A stretch of 64,000 nucleotides of DNA, from the NCBI GenBank assembly GCA_030704615.1, contig CM060731.1, forward strand, positions 83,308,756 to 83,372,755. Direction: 5' to 3'. This DNA comes from Takakia lepidozioides (taxonomy: Eukaryota > Streptophyta > Takakiopsida > Takakiales > Takakiaceae). Of this stretch, positions 10,996 to 21,766 are shown one piece after another; positions within the stretch are counted from its first letter, which is position 1, and every line of letters starts with the position of its first letter. The notes beneath the pieces were generated by a model that was not told the DNA's origin, searched no databases, and saw only the letters and a list, made by a program, of their open reading frames with translations. The translations under genes and the position numbers were made by a program.

Positions 10996-13430
10996 ATGAG
11001 TGATGAAAGAGAAGCTAGACGCCAGAGATATTCAGCAAAAAGAGAAAGCTATCTGAAAGCTAATTATCCATATCTTTGGGAGAGAGGAATAGACATAGGG
11101 GAATCATCTGGACCTCTCACACCATTAAGATCAAAGAGTACATCACCCATACCGGAAGAACTAGAGTTGGATGCCACTCCTTCGTTTCTTTGCAAGAAAG
11201 ATTAAGGGAATTGGTACAGAAGAAGATCAATCACGAGGTGAAAGATCTGAGGTACATCCCTGGATAAAAGATTTGACAGAAATCTTTGATAAGAGTTGGC
11301 ATGGAACACCAAAAGCAGGAACTCCAGCTTCTGAAGCAGAAGGTGAAGAAGGAGAAGAGGATGTGGCAGAGCCAACGGAGAGTTCAGACTCTCCAACACC
11401 ATTACAGTTGAGTTACATGAGTGAAGAAGAAACCCAAGGGCAGAACTTGGAGGATGAAAACAAGAGAAGAAATTGGAAGAGGAAGGATATGAAGAAGTAG
11501 ACCCAACAGCTGAGGTTGAGACTACAACCAGGACATCCCAACCCGTTGGACCTGGATCAAGTGGAGCACTTGGATCACAGGCCAACGAAGGTGTCGGCTC
11601 AGGGGGATCAGGCGGGCTGCCTGGATCTGGCTCTGGGGGGACAGGGAGTGTGGGAAGTAGTGCAACTGAAGCTGGGAATACTGTGAATATCGTGGGGCCA
11701 GAAGCAGGGAGTGCTCAAGGGCACCACTTGGTGGAAGATCCACCACAAAAACAATAGGTCCAGGAGGACCAGCACCAGCAAGGGTGCCAGCACCTGTCAG
11801 TGGGCAGAAGGTAGGGCCACAAATGGCGTTACAACCAACACGGGCAAAACCACCCTTTCCAATATATTCAGGAAAAGGGGATCCCGATGTACACATTAGC
11901 CAATTTGAGCACATGTGTATAGTGAACAATGAGAATGGCGATGATGCCAAGATGAGATTGTTTCCTTGTTCACTTATCAAGAAAGCAAGTGAATGGTATG
12001 CAAGATTCCCTGATAATCATTTCCTAACCTGGAATGGCTTGAATACAGCATTTCGAAATAGGTTCAGGACAAGTAAAACTGAGGATGAAGTGTATGGAAG
12101 TTTACAACAGCTGAAGCAGAAGAAGCATGAAACTGTTGAAGAGTATATGGAGAAGATGGAATTGATGATGAAAAAACTGGCAGCAGTACCAGCACCCGGT
12201 TTACAGAAGACTTGGTTTGTGAGTGGACTAAGACCGGAGTTGCAAAAGAAAGTGGATATGTTACCCCATAATACAGTGGAGGAGGCATTTGAAACTGCTA
12301 ACAGAATTGAGCAATTGGGAATGCTCAGGAGAGAGAAAAAGGATGATGAGGACTCTGAGGATGAGTCAGATGAAGAAGAAGAGCAAGAACTAAAAAGAAA
12401 GAGTAAGAGAAAGGAGAAGTTGAAGAGGGATAACTATGAAAAAAGATTGGAAGAAATCTTGAAGAAGTATGCCACAGAGGCTGCAACACATTGGAGGAAG
12501 GGTGTATGGTGTGCAAAGTGCCAGAATGAAGGCCATACCACCACAGAATGCCACATGAAGGAGAAACACTGTACTATCTGTAAAATGGATAACCATTCTA
12601 CTGAGAATTGTTACTACAACAGAAGGACAGCTGCAAGAGAACCTAGGCAAGTAAGGGTGCATCAGGTGCAGCCCCAGCCAAGAAGAAACAATGATCAGGA
12701 CCACTATGGTAGGTCTGGTGGTTATAACAATGGCATGGAAGGGAGAGGTAATTCAAGAGGGAATTACCAAGGAAATTCCAGAGGCAACTATCAGGGTAAT
12801 CCAAGGGGGAATTACCAGCCCGGGAATCAGGATTATAGAAATAATCCAAGAACAGACCAAGGGCGAGGACCCAATGGTGAAGAACTATGTTACTATTGTA
12901 ATCAGCCAGGACATCGCAGGGCAGCCTGTTCATTCTGGATAAGACACCAGAATGAGATGAGAGCTCCTGTGAATGAGGGCCCAGTGGTGGCAGCTCACAT
13001 GGTTAGGCCATGTGTTGTACCAGAAGTAAGTACAATGATAGTAACAAGAAGTAAAGCCAAACTAATACCTCCAGTAGTAGAGGAAGAAGATGATAATGAA
13101 GTGGCAATGATATGCCTGAAGATGAAGAGACTTGGAAAGATGAGAAGGAACTGCACAAGGAAGTGGCAGATACTATAAGGGAAATGCAAAAGAGTACTGA
13201 TATTCCTGTGGCAGATTCCTCTGATTCTGATGGAGAAGAAGAAGGGAGTGAGGAAGAAAGGAAGAAAGAAGATGCAGACATGCAAAGTAATGAAGAGACT
13301 TTGGCTGAAGTAATATGCCAGACCAAAGCAGAAATTACCATTGGACAGCTATTAGTTGTGGCACCTTATTGTAGGCACAGGCTGTATCAAGCAATCAATC
13401 GAATTGCCCAGGAGACAGAAACACAGACCT
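10996..13430 (+). pseudogene. E2 gag with three CCHC zinc knuckles, several frameshifts
   Basis: ATG at 10996 is 21 bases after the ORF0 stop. Single-base losses relative to E1, E4 and E5 break the frame near 11185, 11462, 11740, 13100 and 13412. The longest piece (11784-13178) holds the Gag core near 11940-12250 and a Lys/Glu-rich stretch. It also holds three CX2CX4HX4C knuckles near 12510-12551, 12569-12610 and 12886-12931, a Gly/Asn/Arg-rich repeat (GNSRGNYQ) before the third, and an acidic tail. Two or three knuckles are more than the usual one or two of plant gypsy Gag. Confidence 0.85.
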
Positions 13431-13440
13431 GAACAGCAAG

Positions 13441-14112
13441 GTGACCAGTTATAATGTGAAGCCGGAAGGGCGAGAAACAGTCATGGACTTTGATGATTCT
13501 ATGCCAGTAATCCAATTGAGAATTGGAAGCACAGAACTAACTGATGTACTGATAGATGGAGGTTCTGGAGTAAATATCATGACAGACCAATTAAGGAAGA
13601 AGCTTGGTCTAAGTAACATGAAACCAGCCCCATTTACAGTAACAATGGCAGATCAAAGAAGTGTACAGCCATTGGGATTAATAAGAGGAGTTAAGATACA
13701 GATACAGAAGATGATCTTTATGATCACAGTAACTGTGTTGAAAATGGATGAAGTCATGGAGGCTTACTCCTTATTATTGGGACGGCCGTGGCTGAAACAG
13801 GCCAGGGTATTCCATGACTGGAATTCTCAGTTACTAACCGTGCATAATGGGATACACGAGATACAAATTACCACAAAGAAATCTAGTAGATTACCTGCTA
13901 CAAGAAGACCTCGAGGAGTCAGAGAGTATGACTGGAAAGGAGGACTGGATGAGGAGCAGGAAGCTACCCTATTTGCTGCACACCCAGAGTGGGAGCAGGT
14001 TGCAGAGATGCGGCTGGAAAGCCTAAGTTGTTTGAGAGGTATTTGTTGTGGTGTAGTGACAGCAACACCAACTGAGAGAGGAAACCAGCATTTACCCATC
14101 ACATTTCTATGA
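13441..14112 (+). pseudogene. E2 aspartic protease domain
   Basis: A 223-codon open stretch has the catalytic loop IDGGSGVNIM near codon 40 and LLLGRPWLKQ near codon 118. It then enters the linker to RT (DWKGGLDEEQEAT, HPEWEQV). A 1-base difference near 14075 ends the frame before RT. It belongs to the family's long gag-pol frame. Confidence 0.85.
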
Positions 14113-14155
14113 AGAAAGAGAAGGAGAAATAGAAATCCTAGAAGAACCAGCCACT

Positions 14156-15159
14156 GTGAGCTTACAGGATGAAGTGGTGACTGGTTGGACAATCACAGCT
14201 GATGAGCAGGTGAGGGAAGTAAATGTGGGAACTAAAGAGGAACCGAGGATGGTGAAAGTAGGAGCTGATTTGGAGCCGGAATTCTTCGAAGAAGCTAAAA
14301 GCTTGTTCATCAAATACAGAGATGTATTTGCTTGGAGCTATGAGGATCTAAAAGGGATACCACCTGAAGTCTGTCAGCATAAGATTGAACTGGAACCAGG
14401 GTCAGTACCAATCAAGCAGGCGAGGTATAGAATGAATCCCAACTACGCACAGAAGGTTGGAGAAGAGATAAAGAAGTTGGCTGAGGCTAAGTTTATATAC
14501 CCAATAGAGTATACAACTTGGTTGTCACCCATTGTTATAGTTCCCAAGAAGAATGGCAAACTAAGAGTATGTGTGAACTATAAGAAGCTGAATGCTTGTA
14601 CGAAGAAAGATCCTTTCCCTTTGCCATTCACAGAAGCAGTATTAGACACTGTGGCAGGCCATGAGATGTACTCATTCATGGATGGCTTCAGTGGTTATAA
14701 TCAAGTGCAAGTGGCAGAAGAAGACCAAGGGAAAACAGCTTTCATCACAGACTGGGGGGCTTATGCATACAAAGTCATGCCCTTTGGACTTTGTAATGCA
14801 CCAGCGACCTTTCAGAGAGTGATAAGTAATCTTTTCATGAGTATCTGGATGATTTCATGCAGGTATTCTTGGATGATTTCAGTGTGTACAGCTCTAAGAA
14901 TGAGCACTTGCATAAATTGGAGTTATGTTTGGCCAGATGCAGGATGAGAGGTCTGGGCCTGAATCCAGAGAAGTGTACTTTCTGTGTGAACTCAGGGGTG
15001 CTTCTGGGACACATTGTGTGTAAGAAGGGACTCCTTGTGGATCCCAGAAAGACAGAGTCCATTAAAGCCTCTCCACCACCAGTGAATGTTAAAAGTCTAA
15101 GGAGATTCCTTGGGCAAACCAGTTATTACAAAGATTTGTCAAAAGGTATGCACAAATAG
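14156..15159 (+). pseudogene. E2 reverse transcriptase, one frameshift in the palm
   Basis: The first part (14156-14947) carries VIVPKKNGKLRVCVNY, FMDGFSGYNQV and MPFGLCNAPATFQRV. A base is missing at about 14828 (GTGATAAGTAATC against GTGATAAGTGAATC in E3). The frame therefore shifts before the catalytic LDD, which is open in 14857-15159 (VFLDDFSVYSS). A second small loss near 15128 separates the thumb from RNase H. The order and motifs are those of Ty3/gypsy RT. Confidence 0.9.
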
Positions 15160-15167
15160 CAGCACCA

Positions 15168-16979
15168 TTGAGCAAACTACTGAAGAAAGATGCAGTGTTT
15201 GCCTGGACAGCTGAATGTCAACAGGCGTTTGAGGAACTTACACTGTCAGTAACAACTACACCTGTGCTGATTAACCCTCACTGGCATGTAGTATTTCATG
15301 TTCACTGCGATGCATCAGGAGAAGCGTTGGGAGCGGTGTTAGCCCAGAATGTTACAGGAAATATAGATTCACCTGTGTACTATGCTAGCCGGTTGATGAA
15401 CAGTGCTGAGAGGAACTATAGCACAACGGAAAGAGAAGCATTGGCAATGATCTATGCAGTGAAGAAATTCAGGCATTACCTGTTGGGCAAGAAGTTTATG
15501 TTCTATGTGGATCACCAGGCTCTGATATACCTGGTAAACAAACCTCTGATAAGCGGAAGAATAGCAAGATGGTTGATAATCTTGCACGAGTTTGAGTTCG
15601 AGGTTGTTTACAAGCCTGGGAGACTGCATCTTGTGGCGGATCATTTGTCACGGTTATCAACAGGAGAACCAGCCACAGGAATAGATGATCAATTACCAGA
15701 TGCGAGTCTCTTTGCAGTGGAGGTGCAGGGAAGTGCAGATGACTGGTTAGATTGGCAGTGGCCAATCAGATACTACCTTGCTCATGGTCAGTGCCCACCT
15801 AGTTATGGTAAGGAGCAGAGGAAGAGAATCGCTATCAAAGCTTTACCTTATACTATGGTAGGAAGCAGAATGTATAAGCTAGGACCTGATGGAGTACTAA
15901 AACGATGCTTGTACCACCATGAAGTAAATAAAGTTTTGGAGGAAGTTCATAAAGGAGTGGCTGGAGGTCATTTTGGAGAAGAGACTACCAGTAGGAAGAT
16001 ACTACTCGCAGGTTACTGGTGGCCTACTTTGTTCAAAGATGTACACGAGTATTGTCAGAGTTGTGATGAATGTCAGAGGCTAGGACCTTTGCAGAGATCT
16101 GGAAGGATGGCCTTGCATCCTACAATGCCTACGGAACCATTTCAGAAATGGGGACTAGACTTTGTTGGACCATTAAACCCACCAGCCAAGAATACACGGA
16201 ACAGGTACATAATTACAGCCACTGATTATACTACGAAGTGGGTGGAAGCTAAAGCTTTGAGGGACAACACAGCCAAGTCCACAGCAAGGTTCCTGTACGA
16301 GAACATACTTACACGATTTGGCTGTCCCTTAGAATTTATCAGTGATCAAGGAAGTCACTTCATGAATGAGACCATTGAGTTGTTGACTAAAGAGTTTATG
16401 ATTGTGCATAGAAAGAGTACAACATATTACCCACAGGGTAATGGGCAAGCAGAGGCTACCAACAAAATACTATGTACTATCTTGGCTAAGATAGTCAATG
16501 CAAACAGAACGGATTGGGATACAAAGCTGCTGACAGCTTTGTGGTCATACAGGACTTCATATAAAGTCACCACTAAGTATACACCATTCCAATTAGTTTA
16601 TGGTATGGAAGCCTTACTTCCAGTGGAATTCCTGTTACCTACCATGAGAACGGAGTGGGGAAAGAGAATGGAATTGCAAGACTCCATCAAGGTCAGGAAA
16701 CATGAATTATACCATGTGGAAGAAGTACGTGCTGATGCAGCTGATAATATGACCAGAATTCAGATGAAGCGAAAGGAACAGTTTGATGAAGGCAAGTTAA
16801 AGACTTTTAAGACGGGGGATTTGGTTCTATGGTTGCAGAAGAAAGGAAAGATTCAAGCTTCTAAGCTTAAATCACCATGGAAAGGACCTTATGTCATACA
16901 AAAATGTATGATAACAACACCGCCATGTTACAAACCATTAACAAAGAAATGCTGGGAAGAGTCAATGCAAATAAGTTGA
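15168..16979 (+). CDS. E2 RNase H and integrase
   Basis: A 603-codon open stretch with no internal stop; it is the 3' part of a longer pol frame, so 15168 is not a true start. RNase H lies at about codons 40-150 (HCDASGEALGAVLAQ, YSTTEREALAMIYAV, YVDHQAL). Integrase follows with the HHCC zinc finger near codons 245-300 (YHHEVN, GHFGEE, YCQSCDECQRLG). Its DDE core has LDFVGP, SDQGSHF and GNGQAEATN. The C-terminal SH3-like region ends KSPWKGPYVIQK. A small deletion at about 16905 shifts the last residues. This is the best-preserved pol segment in the window. Confidence 0.93.
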   Translation: MSKLLKKDAVFAWTAECQQAFEELTLSVTTTPVLINPHWHVVFHVHCDASGEALGAVLAQNVTGNIDSPVYYASRLMNSAERNYSTTEREALAMIYAVKKFRHYLLGKKFMFYVDHQALIYLVNKPLISGRIARWLIILHEFEFEVVYKPGRLHLVADHLSRLSTGEPATGIDDQLPDASLFAVEVQGSADDWLDWQWPIRYYLAHGQCPPSYGKEQRKRIAIKALPYTMVGSRMYKLGPDGVLKRCLYHHEVNKVLEEVHKGVAGGHFGEETTSRKILLAGYWWPTLFKDVHEYCQSCDECQRLGPLQRSGRMALHPTMPTEPFQKWGLDFVGPLNPPAKNTRNRYIITATDYTTKWVEAKALRDNTAKSTARFLYENILTRFGCPLEFISDQGSHFMNETIELLTKEFMIVHRKSTTYYPQGNGQAEATNKILCTILAKIVNANRTDWDTKLLTALWSYRTSYKVTTKYTPFQLVYGMEALLPVEFLLPTMRTEWGKRMELQDSIKVRKHELYHVEEVRADAADNMTRIQMKRKEQFDEGKLKTFKTGDLVLWLQKKGKIQASKLKSPWKGPYVIQKCMITTPPCYKPLTKKCWEESMQIS

Positions 16980-17136
16980 AGGGGTACAGTGGTATCCATG
17001 ACAAACCCTTGCAACATGATTTGCATGTTGAACCGCAAGAGCAGTCACGGGCTGCACCAGTGTTACGAACGGAGTATGGAGCACTTGTCGCTAGGCCCAG
17101 CATATATGACCAGGGTGGGCAAAACAAACGTGACAC

Positions 17137-17480
17137 AACCTATCACAGCCCATCACGACGTGACACAGCCTATCACAGCCCATCACCACGTGACACAGCC
17201 TATCACAGCCCATCACGACGTGACACAGCCTATCACAGCCCATCACGACGTGACACAGCCTATCACAGCCCAGCACGGCGCAACACAGCCTATCACAGCC
17301 CATCACGACGTGACACAGCCTATCACAGCCCATCACAACGTGACACAGCCTATCACAGCCCAGCACGGCGCAACACAGCCTATCACAACCTACCACAGCG
17401 TGTCACAGCCTATCACAGCTTACCACAGTGCATCACAGCCTATCACAGCGTAACACAGTATGACACAGCCTGTCACAGCT
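17137..17480 (+). repeat. 30 bp tandem array of CACAGCC decamers after integrase
   Basis: The unit CGTGACACAGCC plus TATCACAGCC plus CATCACGA is 30 bp, made of three 10 bp steps each centred on CACAG or CACGA. About eight full units are followed by degenerate ones. One frame is open through the array and would encode repeats of RDTAYHSPSR. E3 (40590-40840) and E4 (46981-47290) have shorter versions. The same CACAG motif dominates the LTR arrays of this family. Confidence 0.85.
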
Positions 17481-17499
17481 CAACACAGCCTACTAAAGT

Positions 17500-18406
17500 T
17501 ACACGATCCATAGAATCAGTGACAAGTGGACGCATAATAACTTCAGGAAAATGGCTGACGGAAGAGGAAACGGAAATTACTTTAAAAATAGACACGTGGA
17601 GGTCAAGGCGCGACACACAGCCGAGAAGGAAGTGCAAGAACAGGTGTCAAAAAGAAAGAGGACAAGAACGGCCGTCAAAAGGGATGAAAGGCGGGCCCAT
17701 TAATGAGTACGGAAAAAGGGAAACGGAACGAACGGCAAGTACAGAAAAGCGGAATTCTTGTCACATGTGTGATCCTAGTGGACTATCCAACAGGGAAAGT
17801 CCACTAAAGAAGATAAAATCTAAAATCCAGTCACAGCGGATACAGCCAATAGAAAACCAGAGAAAGGATCAAGAAAATGGAGGGAAATTGAGCGCAAGAG
17901 GCGGCGTCGTTCTGAGTAACGGGCGTCTCGACAGGACAGACCATCAATGCTATACCTTGGAAACTATGGAGGAACTAACAGACTATACGCTCGCAATATT
18001 ACTTACGCAGTGGCATAGACACGAAAGGACAGAGCGGAGCTTTTCTCTTGAGCGATGCTTGCAAGCCCCGCAGGCTTACAAGAAATTACCCATAGCTTTC
18101 TGCGGCAACCATACGTTTATGCTTTGTGCACTACAGGCATTCCTGCAGTTGTTACAGCCAAAACAGTTCGGTGAGTCTAAAATGAAGAGAGTGAGAGGAA
18201 TGGAGGAAATCAGGGTGAAGAGCACCACAATTCTGCAGAAACAAACAATTGCTACCCCACAGGCGATACAGATACTGGAGGAGCTGAGATTGCAAGGATT
18301 GCAAAGCCTAGATTGGACATTACACCATAGACAGTACATGTTACAATTTTTGCAGAACTTTGAGCCAAGGGCAGGAACAACAACAGTGAAGGGAGTTGAA
18401 TTATGA
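17500..18406 (+). CDS. E2 ORF1b: unknown protein after integrase
   Basis: The frame is open from 16877 through the tandem array to a TGA or TAA-type stop at 18406 (509 codons overall). The part after the array is basic and shows KKIKSKIQSQRIQPIE, CGNHTFMLCALQAFLQLLQ and LQGLQSLDWTLHHRQYML. Matching but broken sequence lies in E3 (40857-41760) and E4 (47013-46420). I recognise no domain. It may be a separate protein or the 5' part of the 3' ORF cluster. The start is uncertain because a G-run length differs between copies (AAGGGG in E2 and E4, AAGGG in E3). Confidence 0.5.
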
Positions 18407-18885
18407 TTACTCCCCTATACCTCCAGCAATTGTTTCGATTGCCAGCAGGTCAGGTGCATGTGGAGGAACACAGGGCAAGACTGCAAATAGGGGACTTATT
18501 CCAAGAAGGGAGTTTCTTTAAAACTCAGGGTTATGCTTGTACCAAGGCTGTGTACCCAGGGCTAAAAGAGATAGGCCAGGTATTGAACGTTCTGATTGCC
18601 ATGAAACAGAACCAACAATATTTGAGCAGATCCTTCACGGAGGAAATACTCAAAGGCCTGAAGGGACAAGAGGTACAATGGGCGGACATAATGTACAACG
18701 CACTGGTAGAGGAGATGAAAAGATTACAAGGTACTACCGCAAAGTCTCCTATAATAGTGTCTGGCCCAATCATTGCTCAAATAATCCTTGATTCTGGCAT
18801 ACTGAATGCGCAAGAAAGAAAGGAAATGGGAGTGTTTGAGCCAGCAAACAACTGCAATGGAAGAGCAAGGCTCTTCACACAGTGA
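18403..18885 (+). CDS. E2 ORF2: unknown 160-residue protein
   Basis: ATG at 18403 overlaps the stop of the preceding ORF by 4 bases. The protein is mostly alpha-helical in appearance (LNVLIAMKQNQQYLSRSF, IMYNALVEEMKRLQG) with a short hydrophobic stretch (PIIVSGPIIAQIILDSG) that is too short for a clear membrane anchor. Broken counterpart in E3 at about 41770-42170; deleted in E4. The end overlaps ORF3. Function unknown. Confidence 0.55.
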   Translation: MITPLYLQQLFRLPAGQVHVEEHRARLQIGDLFQEGSFFKTQGYACTKAVYPGLKEIGQVLNVLIAMKQNQQYLSRSFTEEILKGLKGQEVQWADIMYNALVEEMKRLQGTTAKSPIIVSGPIIAQIILDSGILNAQERKEMGVFEPANNCNGRARLFTQ

Positions 18886-21371
18886 GGGTGGACTAGCAGG
18901 GCAACCTGAGACTAAGAGGCAGAGACGGGGAAAGACTGTGGTGGCGGATCCACTGGCTTCACGGATTCCGCATGATAATGTTTCCCAAGCTCATGGCCAG
19001 GAAGGGGCACAGCAGCACAGAGAAATGCTATTACTGGAAGCAGGACCTTCAGAGAGGGAGGAGGAAGTTACTTCTGTATCACAACCATCACAGCCACCTG
19101 AACGACTTGTCACAAGGTCACAAGTTATCCATGCAGCTCAACCAGAAATAATTGATTTGGAAAGAGAAGGGTTAGATATTCCAACTACAGAACAGATAGT
19201 GGCAGAAATAGAGAAGGGGACCTTCTCTATGAATATTCTGGTCTGGTCAAGGAGACAGAAATCCCAGAGGTGCAACAGTTGCCCAAGGGAAATCCTGAGG
19301 TGCATATAATACACACACCTGTGTCGGAGATACCACAGGCGGAAGGTCATGACACTGTAGCACCGGTGATAGATGAAGTAGTTCAGGAAGAAAATCCGGT
19401 GGGACAATGGCCTGAATGGTTAGTGAGACATCACACTGTTGAAGATCAGGAGGAACAGCAGCAACCTCACCATGATGACCCTCAACAGGCAATGCTGATG
19501 AGTTCCATAGGCAGGACACTTAATTTGTTGGGGACTTATGTCAAATCCCATGTTCCAATTACCCAATTGACAGCCTTGAGAGAGGAACTCAGGAAGGAGT
19601 TTGAGGCTCGACTAGCCACTGAGTGTGCAAACAAGGTCGATGAAGAGGTCACTCTCAAGATGAAGCAGGACTTGGGAAATACAGAAATGGCTTTGCAATT
19701 GGCCAAGGAACAATTGATTGAGGCAGGCCTCGCGCAAGACCAGTTGCACGAAGCACATAAGCAACAGCTATACCAAATGCAGGTGCAGCATGAAAGCAAG
19801 TTGCAAGAACTGAATGCACTACATACGGAGTTGCAGACAGTGCATAACAGGATGGCGATACAATGTGCTACATTCACAACTATGCTTGACCAATCTACAA
19901 AAGAAATAAACAGTCAAGCGGAAAAATGTACGAAGGCAGAAGAAGAGAATGTTGAGCAAATGAAGCTCATTGTCGATATGAAGAATACAATCTGTCGCAA
20001 TGAAGATACTTTCAAGCAATACAGGCAGATTGAAGCTGATCAAGAGAAGCACATCGTGGAGTTGCAACAAACCATCATGGCCAATAGAAATGAAATCGCG
20101 GTCAATAACAAGGCTTGGAAGGAAGCCAATAATCTACTTGCTGCTTATGCGCAATTGGTTGAACCTCAGGCGAAGCGCATGGAGGCTTTACAACAGCAGT
20201 TGGAATTGTACAAGCTAAGAGAGGAGCAAACTCTCAGGGGAACCACAAGCAACTTGGTGGATAACAGCCTTATGCAGGTCTGGTTAGCACAAGGGCCAGT
20301 AGAGGGCAAAGCACCACGGAAGCTCACCCAAAGCGAGATGAATGAGCTCAGGCTGCAGGTGCAGAACATTGCCACAACTACCATAGACAATGTCTATAGT
20401 AGGATAGCAGAGTTACAAGAGGATGTAGACGGACTGCAGACTCAAGTGGAAGACCTCACTTCAAACATCGACCAAAGAGTCTATATCCCTCAGGAACAGC
20501 TAATGGCTTCTTATTTACAAGCCAGAACTTTGGCTTTTCAGTCTTCACAGGAGGGCAGGAGATGCCAATGATACAAGAGCCAGTACCACCACCACCACAA
20601 CAAGTCACTGTACCAATAGCTGAACCTGTGGTTACTACAACCACACCACAGCCACCACAGCCGGAGGTATGGGGCAATGCCGCTTTTAACCCACCTAAAA
20701 CTCCAGCTGCCAGGGAGTACAGTAGGGCTATGATTATGCCCTTCAACCAAATTCCCATCATGTTGGATTTGGCTTGGAAAGAATTTAGTCCTCCGCAGTC
20801 ATTCGCACATTACTACCAAATCATGCGTATATGGCTGCCAGTGGCAACTAGGACTAAAGTTCTTCCGAACAATCGACATATTGAAGATCATCACTTTGCA
20901 CAATACTGGCACGAAGCAGGTACCATGTTGAGGGAATTGATTGCTTTCCAGGTTGTACATGGACTCATTTATACCAAGACCAAGGAGATAGCAAGTATTG
21001 TCATGGGGTGCGGGTTATACTACGCTGCTTGTTTTCTGGTACGTTACCACATTGAGCAACAAAAGATGCAAACACGCTTTCTGAGTTATTCCAGTGGAGA
21101 TCATTGGGTATTACCTTCGGTGCCACCTCATATGTACCTATATGACCCAAAAGTTATGATGCAAAAGGATTCTCAAATTCGTTCATGGTTTCAAGCGGCC
21201 TGGAACCATTTGTCAACACAGAAATTTGGCATTGATGACATTTTCTATAAGGGACATGTGGCATGGAAATACTTGCACGCTGCACCAGTAATTGGTACCC
21301 CACTCATCTGGACAGACAAGGAGCTCAGTGTCTACACCAATTTTGCTGTTCGGCGGTTACACCAAGTGTAA
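18857..21371 (+). CDS. E2 ORF3: long coiled-coil protein in the env position (two 1-base breaks)
   Basis: A conserved ATG at 18857 (MEEQGSSHSEGG) opens a frame to about 19215, then 19270-20571 and 20562-21371 continue it. A G-run of 4 in E2 and 6 in E3 marks the first break. A base missing near 20552 (GAGGGCAGGAG against GAGGTGCAGGAG in E3 and E4) marks the second. Joined, it would be over 800 residues: an acidic Ser-rich N-terminus, a coiled coil (about 19560-20230 and 20330-20480), a Pro-rich linker (EPVPPPPQQVTVP) and a folded C-terminal part with Trp and His (YYQIMRIWLPVA, HYIEQQ). No signal peptide or fusion motif seen. Confidence 0.7.
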
Positions 21372-21379
21372 AATACAAA

Positions 21380-21735
21380 CTTCCAGACATGGTAGGACAG
21401 CATTGTATGCCCCAGATGATTCCACAAAAAGTTCGAAATTAAAACACCTGAGAGGCGATGAGGATTCTGATACAACTGTTTCTTCACCGAATTCTTTTGA
21501 CATGGGAGAAGACTATGCAATTCAGATGGCAGAGAAGAAGCGAAGGGGTCTCCTATGCCGGAAAGGTTACCTCGATATCAGCCTCCAGAGGGCCTCACTT
21601 ATCCAGGTAGTGATCAACCATCTCCGTCAACCAGAGACAGACCTCGGGCTCGTACACACAGTCCGCCACGAAACTCTCAACGTCAAGAAGGTGCTCACTC
21701 ACAAAGGTTTGCTAGTCGAAATCAGTAAACCGTGA
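21380..21735 (+). other. E2 tail between ORF3 and the polypurine tract
   Basis: After the ORF3 stop at 21371 the sequence still looks partly coding (RGDEDSDTTVSSPNS, then ERLPRYQPPEG in a second frame). E4 keeps a different piece open (43717-43956: ERLPRYQPPEGLTYPG). It may be a degraded C-terminal extension of ORF3 or another small ORF. Confidence 0.4.
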
Positions 21736-21750
21736 GGACACGGCTTTTTG

Positions 21751-21766
21751 AGGGGGGAAGGGGTAA
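21751..21766 (+). promoter_or_regulatory. E2 polypurine tract
   Basis: AGGGGGGAAGGGGTAA ends directly at the TG of the 3' LTR. The same tract precedes the E4 3' LTR (43685-43702, minus). It primes plus-strand DNA. Confidence 0.85.

Noticed and set aside
17091-17396. Cys-rich minus-strand ORF with repeated CDRLCHVVMG
   Set aside because: Antisense of the CACAGCC tandem array; open only because of the repeat composition.
18403-21371. Envelope glycoprotein
   Set aside because: Position fits, but I see no signal peptide, transmembrane anchor or fusion-type motif; the protein is mainly coiled coil.
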